A stretch of DNA of 64,000 bases, from NCBI GenBank assembly GCA_017962145.1, contig JAGCVX010000005.1, positions 62,001 to 126,000 on the forward strand, given 5' to 3'. A program made the position numbers and the translations under genes. The DNA comes from Clostridiales bacterium. GTDB taxonomy: Bacteria; Bacillota; Clostridia; Saccharofermentanales; Saccharofermentanaceae. Within the stretch, counting starts at the first letter, position 1. Every line of letters begins with the position of its first letter. The notes under the pieces were generated by a model. That model saw only the letters and a list, made by a program, of their open reading frames with translations. It searched no databases and was not told the DNA's origin. Positions 34,973 through 43,490 of the stretch are shown here, one piece after another.

Positions 34973-35327
34973 CATCCTCATCCTCATAGTTCTCAAATAT
35001 GTCATCAAACATAACAGAGAGCATTTTTTCGGCCTTTTCAAGTCGAGACTGATCCAACTTTCCTAAGCCTCTCTGCAAATACTCTAACTTTTTACTGCTA
35101 TCGGGTTCTTTAGCTTCCATAGAATCATTACCCAACAAATAATCGATTGAAACATCAAAGAACTTAGAAAGCTGAATCAACACACTATCTCTTGGTACAG
35201 TTCCATTGTTCTCCCACATCCCAATTCGACTTTTGTTAATACCTAATTCATTTGCTAACCCTTCGAGAGAAAGCTTCTTATCATTTCGAAGTTTCTTTAT
35301 TCTGCTTGCAAATATCTTATTTCCCAT
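34962..35327 (-). CDS. XRE-family repressor (ImmR-like)
   Basis: One hundred twenty-one residues. The helix-turn-helix is FASRIKKLRNDKKLSLEGLA followed by ELGINKSRIGMWENNGTVP, and the C-terminal half is acidic and helical. GGTGG precedes the ATG. It forms a coupled pair with the ImmA/IrrE peptidase, which probably inactivates it. The next leftward unit is the DUF4417 cassette, so the repressor may control it. The region 35341-35470 upstream is A+T-rich and likely holds its promoter. Confidence 0.9.
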   Translation of the reverse strand: MGNKIFASRIKKLRNDKKLSLEGLANELGINKSRIGMWENNGTVPRDSVLIQLSKFFDVSIDYLLGNDSMEAKEPDSSKKLEYLQRGLGKLDQSRLEKAEKMLSVMFDDIFENYEDEDDGI

Positions 35328-35478
35328 GGGACCACCTTCCTTTCAATTGCATTGTACTCGTTCATTTTAATTTAGTCAATATGTTTGTTAGTGTTCAATC
35401 TTATTGAACTTCGCAAAAAAACAAAAAACGTCTGAACTCATTTTGTCCAAACGTTTTCAATATGAGATAACTCTACCT

Positions 35479-35997
35479 TTACTCTTTTGTCTTAGTTTTC
35501 CCCAGAAGTCTCAGTTTAAACTCCCGGATCTGCCTAGCATATCGGCTGGTGATGATGACACCTATGACGATCATCCCGTATCCTACTCCGATGCAAAGGC
35601 CATTCACAAAACCCGCGATGGCATCTGAAACCGGAACAAAAAACATGACTACGATCGCAACTGTTACAAAGATCAACGCGACAACAAACAGCATATTCAG
35701 GCGTTTCATGATGCGCGCTTTTTCATCGTTACTATACTCTGCCACTTTGAGGACAGTCTCTTTCGTCTCTTTATCCATAGGAACCTCTTTCCTTTTTCCG
35801 TCGAAGATCTCTTTGAGATCAACGTCATAGAACTCGGAAATATCAATCAGGATATCCAGATCCGGCATATTGCTTCCGGTCTCCCAGCGGGAAACCGTTC
35901 TTCTTGAAACATTCATCTTCTCCGCCAGCTGGTCCTGGGTGATATTCTTCTCTTTTCTTAACTCTTTAAGAAATGTCCCGATCTTCTGTTGATCCAT
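35479..35997 (-). CDS. XRE-type helix-turn-helix protein with two membrane segments
   Basis: A 172-residue protein: an N-terminal helix-turn-helix (ITQDQLAEKMNVSRRTVSRWE) at about residues 18-40, a charged linker, then two hydrophobic helices (LFVVALIFVTVAIVVMFF and GYGMIVIGVIITS) and a basic tail. Helix-turn-helix domains tied to membrane helices occur in clostridial stress regulators. The start overlaps the end of the small membrane protein gene by 32 bases, so they are co-transcribed. Confidence 0.85.
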   Translation of the reverse strand: MDQQKIGTFLKELRKEKNITQDQLAEKMNVSRRTVSRWETGSNMPDLDILIDISEFYDVDLKEIFDGKRKEVPMDKETKETVLKVAEYSNDEKARIMKRLNMLFVVALIFVTVAIVVMFFVPVSDAIAGFVNGLCIGVGYGMIVIGVIITSRYARQIREFKLRLLGKTKTKE

Positions 35998-36175
35998 TTT
36001 TCTTTCCTTTCTTCTTCAGGCTCTCACAGCAGCCGTGAACATTTACGATCGCTGTTAGCGCCATTCCAATCGGCAGATAAGGAGTGAGCTGATCTTTTAC
36101 CATCGACATCACGATAAAAAAGATGGCTGCCAGGCTAAGTACTACTCTTGTTACAGTTAATGCTCTACGTCTCAT
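35966..36175 (-). CDS. Small membrane protein upstream of the helix-turn-helix gene
   Basis: Sixty-nine residues from the ATG at 36173-36175, which follows GGAGG with 8-base spacing; longer versions up to 121 residues lack a site. It has two hydrophobic stretches (VVLSLAAIFFIVMSMV and LPIGMALTAIVNVHG) and a Lys-rich tail. The family is unknown. Its 3' end overlaps the helix-turn-helix gene, which suggests the two products work together at the membrane. Confidence 0.6.
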   Translation of the reverse strand: MRRRALTVTRVVLSLAAIFFIVMSMVKDQLTPYLPIGMALTAIVNVHGCCESLKKKGKKNGSTEDRDIS

Positions 36176-36358
36176 TTTTTTGTCCTCCAGAAACTTTTTT
36201 GTGTCAGGCCGGTTCATCCGCGCTGACCTTTTTTCTGGTTTCATGGTAATGCCGACGCACTTTTTCTTGAAGGACACAAAACGAGCAAACGCCTGAAATC
36301 TCGAAATGGGACACACCATGTCCCATTTCAAGATCCACTTCGGATATGATTATATCAT

Positions 36359-36799
36359 TTATTTATTCTTGTCTTCTATCACCAGGGAAGCGCCACAGTA
36401 CGAACATATTTTCTCGTCCGCTTCACGGGCCGATCCGCAATTCGGGCAGTTCGTATAATAGTTATTTTTCAAAAACTCGGCTTTCTCTTCGATCGCTCGC
36501 AGTTCTTTCTGATTCTTTCTGATATGATTCGAAGCGATCCGCTCTTCATTTTCTTCAGGGATCTTCTTCAGATAGATCTGCCCGGCTACAAGATAGGCTG
36601 CAAAAAGCACCATAAAAATACACGGCGTATAAAAGATCAGGTCATCAAAGAAAGTAAAAACAGAACCATCCAGGCTGCTGTTTTCAAGCACCGGGACCAC
36701 AAGTTCATAAAAGCCATTCGTCGCGAAAAGGATCAGGTTTAAGACAAACCCGACGATTCCGATAGGCAGAGAATACTTAAAAAACTTATGCAGATCCAT
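36359..36799 (-). CDS. Membrane protein with C-terminal zinc ribbon
   Basis: One hundred forty-six residues: two membrane segments, a charged helix (NQKELRAIEEKAEFL), then a zinc ribbon (CPNCG, CSYCG). Segments GFYELVVPVLEN and FFDDLIFYTP plus the ribbon match the C-terminal half of the neighbouring larger protein, so it is a shortened paralogue. The start lies inside the end of that upstream gene (14-base overlap). The function is not recognised. Confidence 0.75.
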   Translation of the reverse strand: MDLHKFFKYSLPIGIVGFVLNLILFATNGFYELVVPVLENSSLDGSVFTFFDDLIFYTPCIFMVLFAAYLVAGQIYLKKIPEENEERIASNHIRKNQKELRAIEEKAEFLKNNYYTNCPNCGSAREADEKICSYCGASLVIEDKNK

Positions 36800-37844
36800 C
36801 TTTTCCTTCCTTTCCTTCCTTTTCGTCCAGCTGTATCTTCAGCATCTTTTCAATTCCTTTGGTGCTCAGATGGTGGATCATCAGAGGATCAACGCCCTTC
36901 TGATTCACCACTTCCAGTGAAGCGCTGCAGAACGGGCAGGAAATCAAGTCAGATGCAGCCTCCGCCCCGCAATTCGGGCAGTGGTTATAGTAAAGCTTGC
37001 GCAAATAGACGGTACGGATCTCCTGCTCTTTTCTTTTTCTTTTCTCAAAAACCTGTTCTTTTATCACGATATCCTTGGCGCATTCATACAGCACACGATC
37101 TCTCATCTTTCGGATCACAAGACAGGCGATGCTGGAAAGAAGCGCAAGAACAGACGGCAGATAGAAAATGAAGTCATCGATAAAAGCAAAGGCCGCATCC
37201 GTCATGACTTTGTTTTCAAAAATCGGGATCACCGCTTCGTAGAAGAAGAAATTTGCGATAAAGCAGATCACAGCGATCGAAATCCAGAGAGAAAATGAGA
37301 CCCAAAGGATCGCAGGAGTTCTCTTAACACTCTCTGTGACTCTTCGGACATGTTCATCTCTCGTATCCCGTTCCAGAAACGAGATCGCATAATTATATCT
37401 ACTGCTGTAACTGCAGTACCATGTCTGATTATTTCCTACTGAGCCGAGAGCTCGTCCGCCATGATCGAGATTACAGACTCGACCGGTAAGCAATCCGGGA
37501 TCCGCTTTGCGCAGCTTGTAAAGATTCTCACTTTCTCCCGTATCCTTAAAAGCCAAGAAGAATATAACTATTGTCGCGATAAAGATAAAAAGGTTCGCGA
37601 TATCTAATCCCGGGACTCCATCCGTACTCAGTATTGCCGTAATAAGAAGCGAGATCGCATAAATGCTGAGTCGAATAATGAAAAACGGAAGGAAATCGTC
37701 ACCATCTCCTGAACCGTAGCTGCCGCCATGATAGTGACTACCGGAACTGTGGAAAGACCCACCATGAAAACCTCCACCATGGAAACCACCTCCATGATGT
37801 CCGCCACTATGGAAACCACCACCATGATGTCCACCTCTTGCCAT
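36786..37844 (-). CDS. His/Gly-rich multi-spanning membrane protein with zinc ribbon
   Basis: The product has 352 residues from the ATG at 37842-37844, behind GGAGGGCTG; a longer frame has no site. The first 45 residues are tandem GGGFHGGGFHGG repeats, a possible metal-binding or low-complexity segment. Then come two membrane helices, a soluble region with GRVCNLDHGGRALG, two more helices, a coiled basic segment and a zinc ribbon (CPNCG and CPFC). The latter half resembles the downstream 146-residue protein. Function unknown; a zinc- or copper-related role is only suggested by the composition. Confidence 0.75.
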   Translation of the reverse strand: MARGGHHGGGFHSGGHHGGGFHGGGFHGGSFHSSGSHYHGGSYGSGDGDDFLPFFIIRLSIYAISLLITAILSTDGVPGLDIANLFIFIATIVIFFLAFKDTGESENLYKLRKADPGLLTGRVCNLDHGGRALGSVGNNQTWYCSYSSRYNYAISFLERDTRDEHVRRVTESVKRTPAILWVSFSLWISIAVICFIANFFFYEAVIPIFENKVMTDAAFAFIDDFIFYLPSVLALLSSIACLVIRKMRDRVLYECAKDIVIKEQVFEKRKRKEQEIRTVYLRKLYYNHCPNCGAEAASDLISCPFCSASLEVVNQKGVDPLMIHHLSTKGIEKMLKIQLDEKEGKEGKDGSA

Positions 37845-37996
37845 TTTACAGCCCTCCTTACCTTGTAAATCATTATAGCATTCTTTATATGTCCGAAACA
37901 TTTCTGTCCTCGCGAAAAAAATATTTCTAATCTTTCGAATATTTCCCATTTGATATGTGTCTATTAGTCAGATGCGTAAAACAGGAGGATAAAAAA

Positions 37997-38788
37997 ATGA
38001 AAAAAACACTTACAGCAATCTTGATTCTTGCGATCAGCACGATGAGCTTTACTGCTTGCGGCACAACAGGCAAAGGTGAGGCCACACTCGAAAAGACAAG
38101 CAAAGAGAACATTTCCGTATCCGAAGAGGATCCCGACGAGGAAGAATCGATCGATAGTTCTTCTGCATCGGATGTTTTGGGTGTACAAAACGAATATGGT
38201 TACCCGGAAAGCGTAGCCAGTGACGAAGCACCTAAGCCATGGTATGTCTACGCAGATGAGTTTATGTTGTCTGTTCCGGGCGTATACAAAGATGCCGGCA
38301 TAAATCCCGGAAGTTTCAGCACACACTATCTCTCTTATGAAAAAGATGATTTCGAAGTATATTTTTATTCGATGTGTCAGTACTGGACGGAAACAAAGCC
38401 GGACTGGATGGATAGCGAAACATACGATAAATCCCTAAAAGACGCTCCCGAATTCTTAAAGGACTGTCTGCTGGATGTTTTTGAAAACTACGGCGCCATC
38501 GACCACATCTCACCTTTTACGAAAACAAACACAGACTATACCATCTACGATGAATCTATCGTTACGATCGACGGACGCGATTATATCCGTCAGGAAGTGA
38601 TGGCATATGGTCACGGCTTTGGCAAGGAAAACACGATGTACTATACGATCTATTACGGTCTGATGGATTTGGAATATGAGGGTTCTGTACCGTTTTTCGC
38701 GGTTGCCATGAGCCTAAGCGGAAGTGATGAAGCAAGAAGAATCATGAATGATACGGTCGATTATGCCATGCAGCACGCCGTGATATAA
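37997..38788 (+). CDS. Putative lipoprotein
   Basis: The product has 263 residues from the ATG at 37997 (AGGAGGATAAAAAA precedes; 14 extra upstream codons are unlikely). It has a lipoprotein signal with lipobox SFTAC at about residue 20, then an acidic Ser/Glu linker. The mature domain of about 200 residues is mixed alpha/beta and Tyr-rich (YYTIYYGLMD); no family is recognised. It is divergent from the His/Gly-rich gene, whose start lies about 150 bases to the left, and is followed by a strong terminator. Confidence 0.75.
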   Translation: MKKTLTAILILAISTMSFTACGTTGKGEATLEKTSKENISVSEEDPDEEESIDSSSASDVLGVQNEYGYPESVASDEAPKPWYVYADEFMLSVPGVYKDAGINPGSFSTHYLSYEKDDFEVYFYSMCQYWTETKPDWMDSETYDKSLKDAPEFLKDCLLDVFENYGAIDHISPFTKTNTDYTIYDESIVTIDGRDYIRQEVMAYGHGFGKENTMYYTIYYGLMDLEYEGSVPFFAVAMSLSGSDEARRIMNDTVDYAMQHAVI

Positions 38789-38847
38789 AAATGCTGTTCC
38801 CACCTATTCATTTTCTAGTATATCTAGAATATCGTTCCTTCTAGATC

Positions 38848-38882
38848 GAAGACCCGGGCAGAGTCATGCTGCCCGGGTCTTC
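38848..38882. terminator. Strong bidirectional terminator
   Basis: A perfect 14-bp inverted repeat (GAAGACCCGGGCAG / CTGCCCGGGTCTTC) with a 7-base loop separates the convergent lipoprotein and ACT-domain genes; A/T-rich sequence flanks both sides. Confidence 0.88.
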
Positions 38883-38893
38883 AAAATCTATTC

Positions 38894-39259
38894 TTACACA
38901 AACATATAACCGGATTGGGTCAGGACTTCTTCTGCTCTTTCGAAGTTTTCCTTTTTCACCAGAATGTAGTCCGTGTTATATGTTGAAACGGCAAAAATGC
39001 CGATATGGTTTTCCGCCAGGATCCCGGACAGTTTCGACAGGATTCCGATGAGGGAAAAGTCCAGTACTCCTTCTATACGAAATGCTTTCCAGCCGTCGTC
39101 ACGATCTGTTGTATTTAAAGGTGTATCTTCTGTTTTACAAACCAGTGAGATCTCTTCATCAGTCTTTGCCAGGAAATAGAATTCCTTTCCGAGATCGATT
39201 GAAGTCGTATCGGACAGTTTACATACAGTCAGGTCATAAGGCAGTTTTTTCAGATTCAT
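38894..39259 (-). CDS. ACT-domain protein (CASTOR/ACT_7-like)
   Basis: A 121-residue protein with two ACT-like halves. The C-terminal half reads GVLDFSLIGILSKLSGILAE, then IFAVSTYNTDYILVK, the classic amino-acid-binding ACT text. Such small proteins are thought to sense amino acids. GGGAGATATGT precedes the ATG, 12 bases after the stop of the MocR-like gene, so the two are co-transcribed. Perhaps it supplies ligand sensing to the adjacent regulator. Confidence 0.85.
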   Translation of the reverse strand: MNLKKLPYDLTVCKLSDTTSIDLGKEFYFLAKTDEEISLVCKTEDTPLNTTDRDDGWKAFRIEGVLDFSLIGILSKLSGILAENHIGIFAVSTYNTDYILVKKENFERAEEVLTQSGYMFV

Positions 39260-39271
39260 ACATATCTCCCT

Positions 39272-40348
39272 TTATTTTCTTCTTTTTCTTCGCACACGAT
39301 TGATATGCCGTTCGAAATCCCCGCTTCGCAGAAGCTCCGCGATCACATACTGTTCGAAGATCGGAACGGTACAGGAATAAAAGCCGAGCTTTATTTCAAA
39401 AGACTCTACCATTCTTTTCGGAAGGATCATGTACCCGATACGCATAGACGGGGCCAGGGTTCTCGAAAACGTATTCAGATAGATCACATCCACTTGCGGA
39501 TCCATCGAAAAAAGCGGTTCTTCCTGCTTTCTTGAGATCGTAAGTTCCGAGTCGTAATTATCTTCGATCAGGATTCCTTTTTTTCTCTTGGCCCAGCGAA
39601 GGTATTCCATCTTTTTCGAGATCGTAGCGGTCACACCCGAAGGGAAACTGTTAAAAGGTGTGACGTGAAGCACTTTTGCTTTTGTTTTTTCAAGTGCTTC
39701 CGAAGAGATTCCGTCTTCCATCATCGGTAGCATCTCACATGTGATTCCCATCGCTTCATAGACCGATCTTATCTTTTTATAGGACGGATCTTCGATTGCA
39801 AAGACTCGCTTTTCTCCAAGAAGCTGTGCGATCAGACCATAGAGGTATTCCGATCCGGAACCCACGAAGATCTGAGAAGGTTCGACTGTGATGCCGCGGC
39901 TTCGGGCAAGATACAGACAGATCTCATTTCGAAGCTCTGCGCATCCATGATTGGGCGACTTCACAAGAATCGTCTCTGCATGATCCAAAAGTACTTTTCT
40001 CATCGTTTTCGCCAGAACCGAAAACGGGAACTCACCGAAATCCGAAGACTGTTCATCTTTGTCGAAGGTAAATCTTCTTTCTTTTACCGTCTCGCCCAGA
40101 AAATCTTCATCTCGGTACGTGACGAAAACACCGCTTCGCTGGCGGCTCTGCACATAACCTTCTTCAGCAAGCAGCGTAAGCGCATGTTCGACCGTAATCA
40201 CGCTGACTCCCGTTTCGTCGGCTATGACTCTTTTCGAGGGAAGCTTCGTCCCGTACGGATAACTTCCGGCAGAGATCTCTGTAACAAAGTAATGGTAGAG
40301 CTGGAGGTAAGCCGGCTCATCTGAATGCATATCGATCTTACAATTCAT
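39272..40348 (-). CDS. MocR/PdxR-like regulator, shortened and lacking the catalytic lysine
   Basis: A 358-residue protein: a GntR helix-turn-helix (residues about 10-75: LPSKRVIADETGVSVITVEH) fused to an aminotransferase-like domain. MocR family hallmarks are present: FVGSGSEYLYGLIAQ, HVTPFNSFPSGVT and IEDNYDSELT. The family text around the PLP Schiff-base lysine is TFSKTLAP; here it reads TFSRTLAP, with Arg296 (codon 39461-39463) in its place. The protein ends at RVRRKRRK, about 90 residues earlier than usual, so the small C-terminal domain is absent. It may still bind PLP non-covalently or have lost the response. No ribosome site is clear at the start. Confidence 0.85.
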   Translation of the reverse strand: MNCKIDMHSDEPAYLQLYHYFVTEISAGSYPYGTKLPSKRVIADETGVSVITVEHALTLLAEEGYVQSRQRSGVFVTYRDEDFLGETVKERRFTFDKDEQSSDFGEFPFSVLAKTMRKVLLDHAETILVKSPNHGCAELRNEICLYLARSRGITVEPSQIFVGSGSEYLYGLIAQLLGEKRVFAIEDPSYKKIRSVYEAMGITCEMLPMMEDGISSEALEKTKAKVLHVTPFNSFPSGVTATISKKMEYLRWAKRKKGILIEDNYDSELTISRKQEEPLFSMDPQVDVIYLNTFSRTLAPSMRIGYMILPKRMVESFEIKLGFYSCTVPIFEQYVIAELLRSGDFERHINRVRRKRRK

Positions 40349-40349
40349 C

Positions 40350-40400
40350 TGGTCATATAATTCTCTTTCATTTTGGTCATTTCTATATGTTCAGTATAAT
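40350..40400 (+). promoter_or_regulatory. Promoter of the ECF gene with paired operator repeats
   Basis: Two direct repeats TGGTCAT start at 40350 and 40374 (24 bases apart), the second overlapping the -35 position. TATAAT lies at 40395-40400. Direct repeats in a divergent promoter are typical of MocR-type regulators, and the MocR-like gene diverges here. Confidence 0.6.
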
Positions 40401-40440
40401 GGTACTCTTTTCCTCGGAACAAGTAAAGGGAGTGATGAAT

Positions 40441-40992
40441 ATGAATCAACAAAAATACAACCCAACTATTCGATTAACTACTACCGCCGTTTTCATGGCA
40501 CTGACGATCGCCATGGCCTCTTTCGGAATTCCGGTACCGGGCGGACATTTATATTTGTGTGATGTGATCATCTGTCTGGCAGCGATCCTACTGAATCCGT
40601 TTGAAGCATTTCTCGTAGGCGGCGTCGGATCATTTCTCGGAGACCTGATCTTCTATCCTCTTCCGATGTTCGTATCTCTGGTAACACACGGTCTGCAAGC
40701 AGTTGTGATCTCTCTGATCTCACACCATACATTAAAAGATCATCCGAAGATCGCATCCGGAATCGGCGTTGCCGTTGGTGCCGTGATCATGGTCGTTGGT
40801 TATACACTCGGCAAGATCTTCGTATACAGTACATTTGAATATGCGATGATCAAACTTCCCTATGAGATCGCACAAGGTACCCTGGGCGCAGTCCTCGGCA
40901 TGATCCTCTGCTGGAGATTCGGTATCCGCAAATTGTTCCTCAACCTGATTGAGCGGAACCAGCATAAGAAACCGGCACAAGTTGAACAGTAA
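40441..40992 (+). CDS. ECF transporter S component (vitamin uptake)
   Basis: The product has 183 residues from the ATG at 40441 (GGGAG precedes by 8 bases). It has about six membrane segments with PVPGGHLYLCDVIICLA and LVGGVGSFLGDLIFYP, the pattern of energy-coupling-factor S components. These bind one vitamin and share an ATPase/T module encoded elsewhere. It diverges from a MocR/PdxR-like gene, which often controls vitamin B6 genes, so a pyridoxal or pyridoxine transporter is a reasonable inference, not proven. Confidence 0.85.
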   Translation: MNQQKYNPTIRLTTTAVFMALTIAMASFGIPVPGGHLYLCDVIICLAAILLNPFEAFLVGGVGSFLGDLIFYPLPMFVSLVTHGLQAVVISLISHHTLKDHPKIASGIGVAVGAVIMVVGYTLGKIFVYSTFEYAMIKLPYEIAQGTLGAVLGMILCWRFGIRKLFLNLIERNQHKKPAQVEQ

Positions 40993-41018
40993 GTTAGAGA
41001 CAAAAACATAGTTACATG

Positions 41019-41052
41019 AAAAAGGAGCGGTCACCAAAGACTGCTCCTTTTT
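41019..41052. terminator. Intrinsic terminator after the ECF gene
   Basis: AAGGAGCGGTC / GACTGCTCCTT with a 6-base loop and flanking A and T runs; usable from both sides between convergent genes. Confidence 0.85.
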
Positions 41053-41080
41053 CACGCTATAAAATATCGATTCGAAGAGA

Positions 41081-41713
41081 TTAAACGATTACATTCATTT
41101 CCAGAAGCTTTCTATATATCGCCTCTGCAAGCTTTGCATGTCCTTGCTCATCCAGATGTTCCTCATCTGAGTGATTGGCAGAAGCAAAGTCAGACGCTGC
41201 CAGAAAATGTGTGCCTTTTTGATGCGCGATCACGCTGTAGACATCTTTCAGTTTTCTACTGACTTCCACCGAACGATGTCCGAATTCCGGATCCTTTTCC
41301 GGTCTCCACACTTCTTCTCCGAGCCATAACGGAGAGACAAGAAGAATGCGGGATGCACTTACATATTTCGTGATCTCATCCAGGCATAGTTCGATGCCTT
41401 TTCCGATCGTATATTCTGAAGCACCATAGATCGTCTTGCAGTCGTTGGTTCCGAGCATGAGGATCACCGCATCCAGCGGATTGTGACTTTGAAGCACATA
41501 TGGTAAAAGCGCCAGTCCCTTTCGACCGGGACGAAGCGCATCTTCGAAAACCGTTGTTCTTCCGCAAAGCCCTTCTTCGACAATCCTCGTTTCAGACGCT
41601 TTCTGCTGAAGGATCCCGGTCCAGCGAACCTCCCACGAATATCTCGCGGGAGGTTTTGAACTCGGGATCAGTCCCCATGTATTTGAATCACCAAAAGCAA
41701 GTATCGATTTCAT
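41081..41713 (-). CDS. SGNH/GDSL-family esterase
   Basis: A 210-residue enzyme: block I AFGDSNTWG (nucleophilic Ser), block III MLGTNDCK, block V DEEHLDEQGH (Asp-x-x-His). The Arg/Trp-rich first half resembles acetyl-esterases of the multi-substrate arylesterase type. There is no signal peptide, so it acts inside the cell, probably removing short acyl groups from oligosaccharides or drugs. GAGGTAAG precedes the ATG. It is the last of a leftward run with the CMD-like and alcohol dehydrogenase genes. Confidence 0.92.
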   Translation of the reverse strand: MKSILAFGDSNTWGLIPSSKPPARYSWEVRWTGILQQKASETRIVEEGLCGRTTVFEDALRPGRKGLALLPYVLQSHNPLDAVILMLGTNDCKTIYGASEYTIGKGIELCLDEITKYVSASRILLVSPLWLGEEVWRPEKDPEFGHRSVEVSRKLKDVYSVIAHQKGTHFLAASDFASANHSDEEHLDEQGHAKLAEAIYRKLLEMNVIV

Positions 41714-41719
41714 CTTACC

Positions 41720-42277
41720 TCATTTCTTCAGTGCTTCTCTCCAGGTAGCCGGCTTAAACTCACCGATAAGCGGGAGAAGGCGCTGATCTACGTCGATCTT
41801 AAATACGGAATTAAAGTTATTGGTAGCGATCATCTGACCTGCAAAACCAACGATAACAACCAGTTCCTGATCGTTAAAGAATTTGCGGAGTTCTTCAAAA
41901 AGAGAATCCGAAACAGATGTAGGATCTTTTACGATGGACTGAGCCAGTGTCGCAAGGAGCTTCTCTTTCTCGTCATATACAAGATTATTCGGATCCAGAC
42001 CGAGGCCCTTAACGTCGCTGATGAAGAACAAAGAGCACAGCTGGCAGGAGTTTGTGGTCGAGATCGCATGTGCGTAAAGGATCGCATCCTTCTCTCCGAT
42101 CACTTCTACAAGACGATTCCAGGAAGTATACCAGGCCATATATGCATCGTATGTTGCTGCATCGTTAAGAAGGCCCTTCTTCATGTTCGTTACTGCATTT
42201 CTGCCTGCGAGTTCATCATAGCGCTCTTTCTCTGCGCCGGTTGCTTCGTTCTGTTCTACTAATTTAATTCTTGCCAT
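41720..42277 (-). CDS. Carboxymuconolactone decarboxylase-like / AhpD-like protein
   Basis: A 185-residue helical protein with the CxxC motif in NSCQLCSLFF (peroxidase-type cysteines) and the KEKLLATLAQSI helix of the CMD family. Members act as alkylhydroperoxidases or decarboxylases. AGGAG precedes the ATG. It lies 19 bases upstream of the GDSL gene start side and 19 bases downstream of the alcohol dehydrogenase gene, which indicates one transcript. Confidence 0.82.
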   Translation of the reverse strand: MARIKLVEQNEATGAEKERYDELAGRNAVTNMKKGLLNDAATYDAYMAWYTSWNRLVEVIGEKDAILYAHAISTTNSCQLCSLFFISDVKGLGLDPNNLVYDEKEKLLATLAQSIVKDPTSVSDSLFEELRKFFNDQELVVIVGFAGQMIATNNFNSVFKIDVDQRLLPLIGEFKPATWREALKK

Positions 42278-42296
42278 TTTTCTACTCCTTTTCTGA

Positions 42297-43457
42297 TCAC
42301 AGTGCGATCTTTAAAATATCGACAATCTTTTGTGCGTCAAGCGGCACATAGTGTCCAACAGGTCCATTTGCGGTTGCCCGCGCTGCCATACTCTCGAAAT
42401 CGGAATCCCCGATATTCAACTCAGTAAGGCTCGTTGCCAGTCCCAATTCACGGAAGAAATCTTTCAGTTTATCGGATAACTGATAGGCTCTCTCCTTCTC
42501 ATCGAAGTCATAAGGATCAACTCCGTAAACACGACTTGCCAGAAGTGCGAGACGCCAGGGTTTTACTTCGGCTATGTACTTAGTCCATGCGACGAAGACC
42601 ACTGCCATGCCTTCGCCGTGTGTGATGTTATACTGTGCGGAGAGTTCGTGCTCGATCCTGTGGGAAGCCCAATCGGCGCGGCGGCCGGCATCCAGGAAAT
42701 TATTGTGTGCTACACTTGCCAGCCACTGGATCTCTCCTCTCGCATTCACATCTTTCGGATCTTTCAGAAGTCTTTTTGCATTGACGGTCAGCGCACGGAT
42801 CGCGCCCTCGATAAGATAATCTGTGGTATCGGAATACTTCTCATCCGAGAAGTATCTCTCCAGGAGGTGCGAAAGCACATCCGCGATGCCTACATAGGTC
42901 TGGTAAGCGGGAAGATTTACCGTATATTTCGGATTCATGATGGCAAACTTCGGGATGATCCGGTCATCTTCAAATCCTTTCTTCCACTCACCGTATGACA
43001 GTATCGCGCAGTTGGATGTTTCCGAACCACTGGATGCAGTCGTTGCGATCACGCCGATGTTCAGTACCGATTCGGGGGAGATACCGTTACTGAAAAAATC
43101 CCAGACATCGCCATCGTATGGAATTCCCAGTGCAACCGCTTTGGCTGTATCGATGGAGCTTCCGCCGCCTACCGCCAGTACAAAATCCACTTCATCTTTC
43201 TTTCCTTGTTCTACAAGTTTTCTAACCAGTTCGATACTCGGATTCGGAACTACTTCTCCACTTTCACTGAAACGGATATTTAGGTTTTTTACTGCGCTTT
43301 GGATCACATCGTAGATTCCCAGCGTCTTGATGAAATCTCCGCTATATACCAGCAGCAGTGACTTTACTTTATAATCGGAAAGCAGGCTTTCAAGTTTGTT
43401 TTCGCTGTCTTCGCCAAATACGATCTTTGCCGGGTTATAGTATTCGAATCCGATCAT
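42297..43457 (-). CDS. Iron-containing alcohol dehydrogenase
   Basis: A 386-residue group III dehydrogenase. The NAD(P) site is VDFVLAVGGGSSIDTAKAV, and metal ligands lie in the HLLERYFSD, RIEHELSAQYNITHGEG and related regions. It resembles butanol dehydrogenases (BdhA/YqhD type) that reduce aldehydes with NAD(P)H. GGAGATGATAAC precedes the ATG. It heads a three-gene leftward unit with a CMD-like protein and an esterase. Confidence 0.93.
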   Translation of the reverse strand: MIGFEYYNPAKIVFGEDSENKLESLLSDYKVKSLLLVYSGDFIKTLGIYDVIQSAVKNLNIRFSESGEVVPNPSIELVRKLVEQGKKDEVDFVLAVGGGSSIDTAKAVALGIPYDGDVWDFFSNGISPESVLNIGVIATTASSGSETSNCAILSYGEWKKGFEDDRIIPKFAIMNPKYTVNLPAYQTYVGIADVLSHLLERYFSDEKYSDTTDYLIEGAIRALTVNAKRLLKDPKDVNARGEIQWLASVAHNNFLDAGRRADWASHRIEHELSAQYNITHGEGMAVVFVAWTKYIAEVKPWRLALLASRVYGVDPYDFDEKERAYQLSDKLKDFFRELGLATSLTELNIGDSDFESMAARATANGPVGHYVPLDAQKIVDILKIAL

Positions 43458-43490
43458 GTTATCATCTCCTTTTCCAAAATCTTGTTTTCA

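Noticed and set aside
32704..35327. Complete prophage or integrative element
   Set aside because: An XRE/ImmA pair, a cassette and repeats are present, but no integrase, capsid, terminase, relaxase or replication gene is seen.
35415..35460. Possible terminator with AAACG / CGTTT arms
   Set aside because: Arms are short with a long unpaired centre; not distinguishable from chance in A+T-rich sequence.
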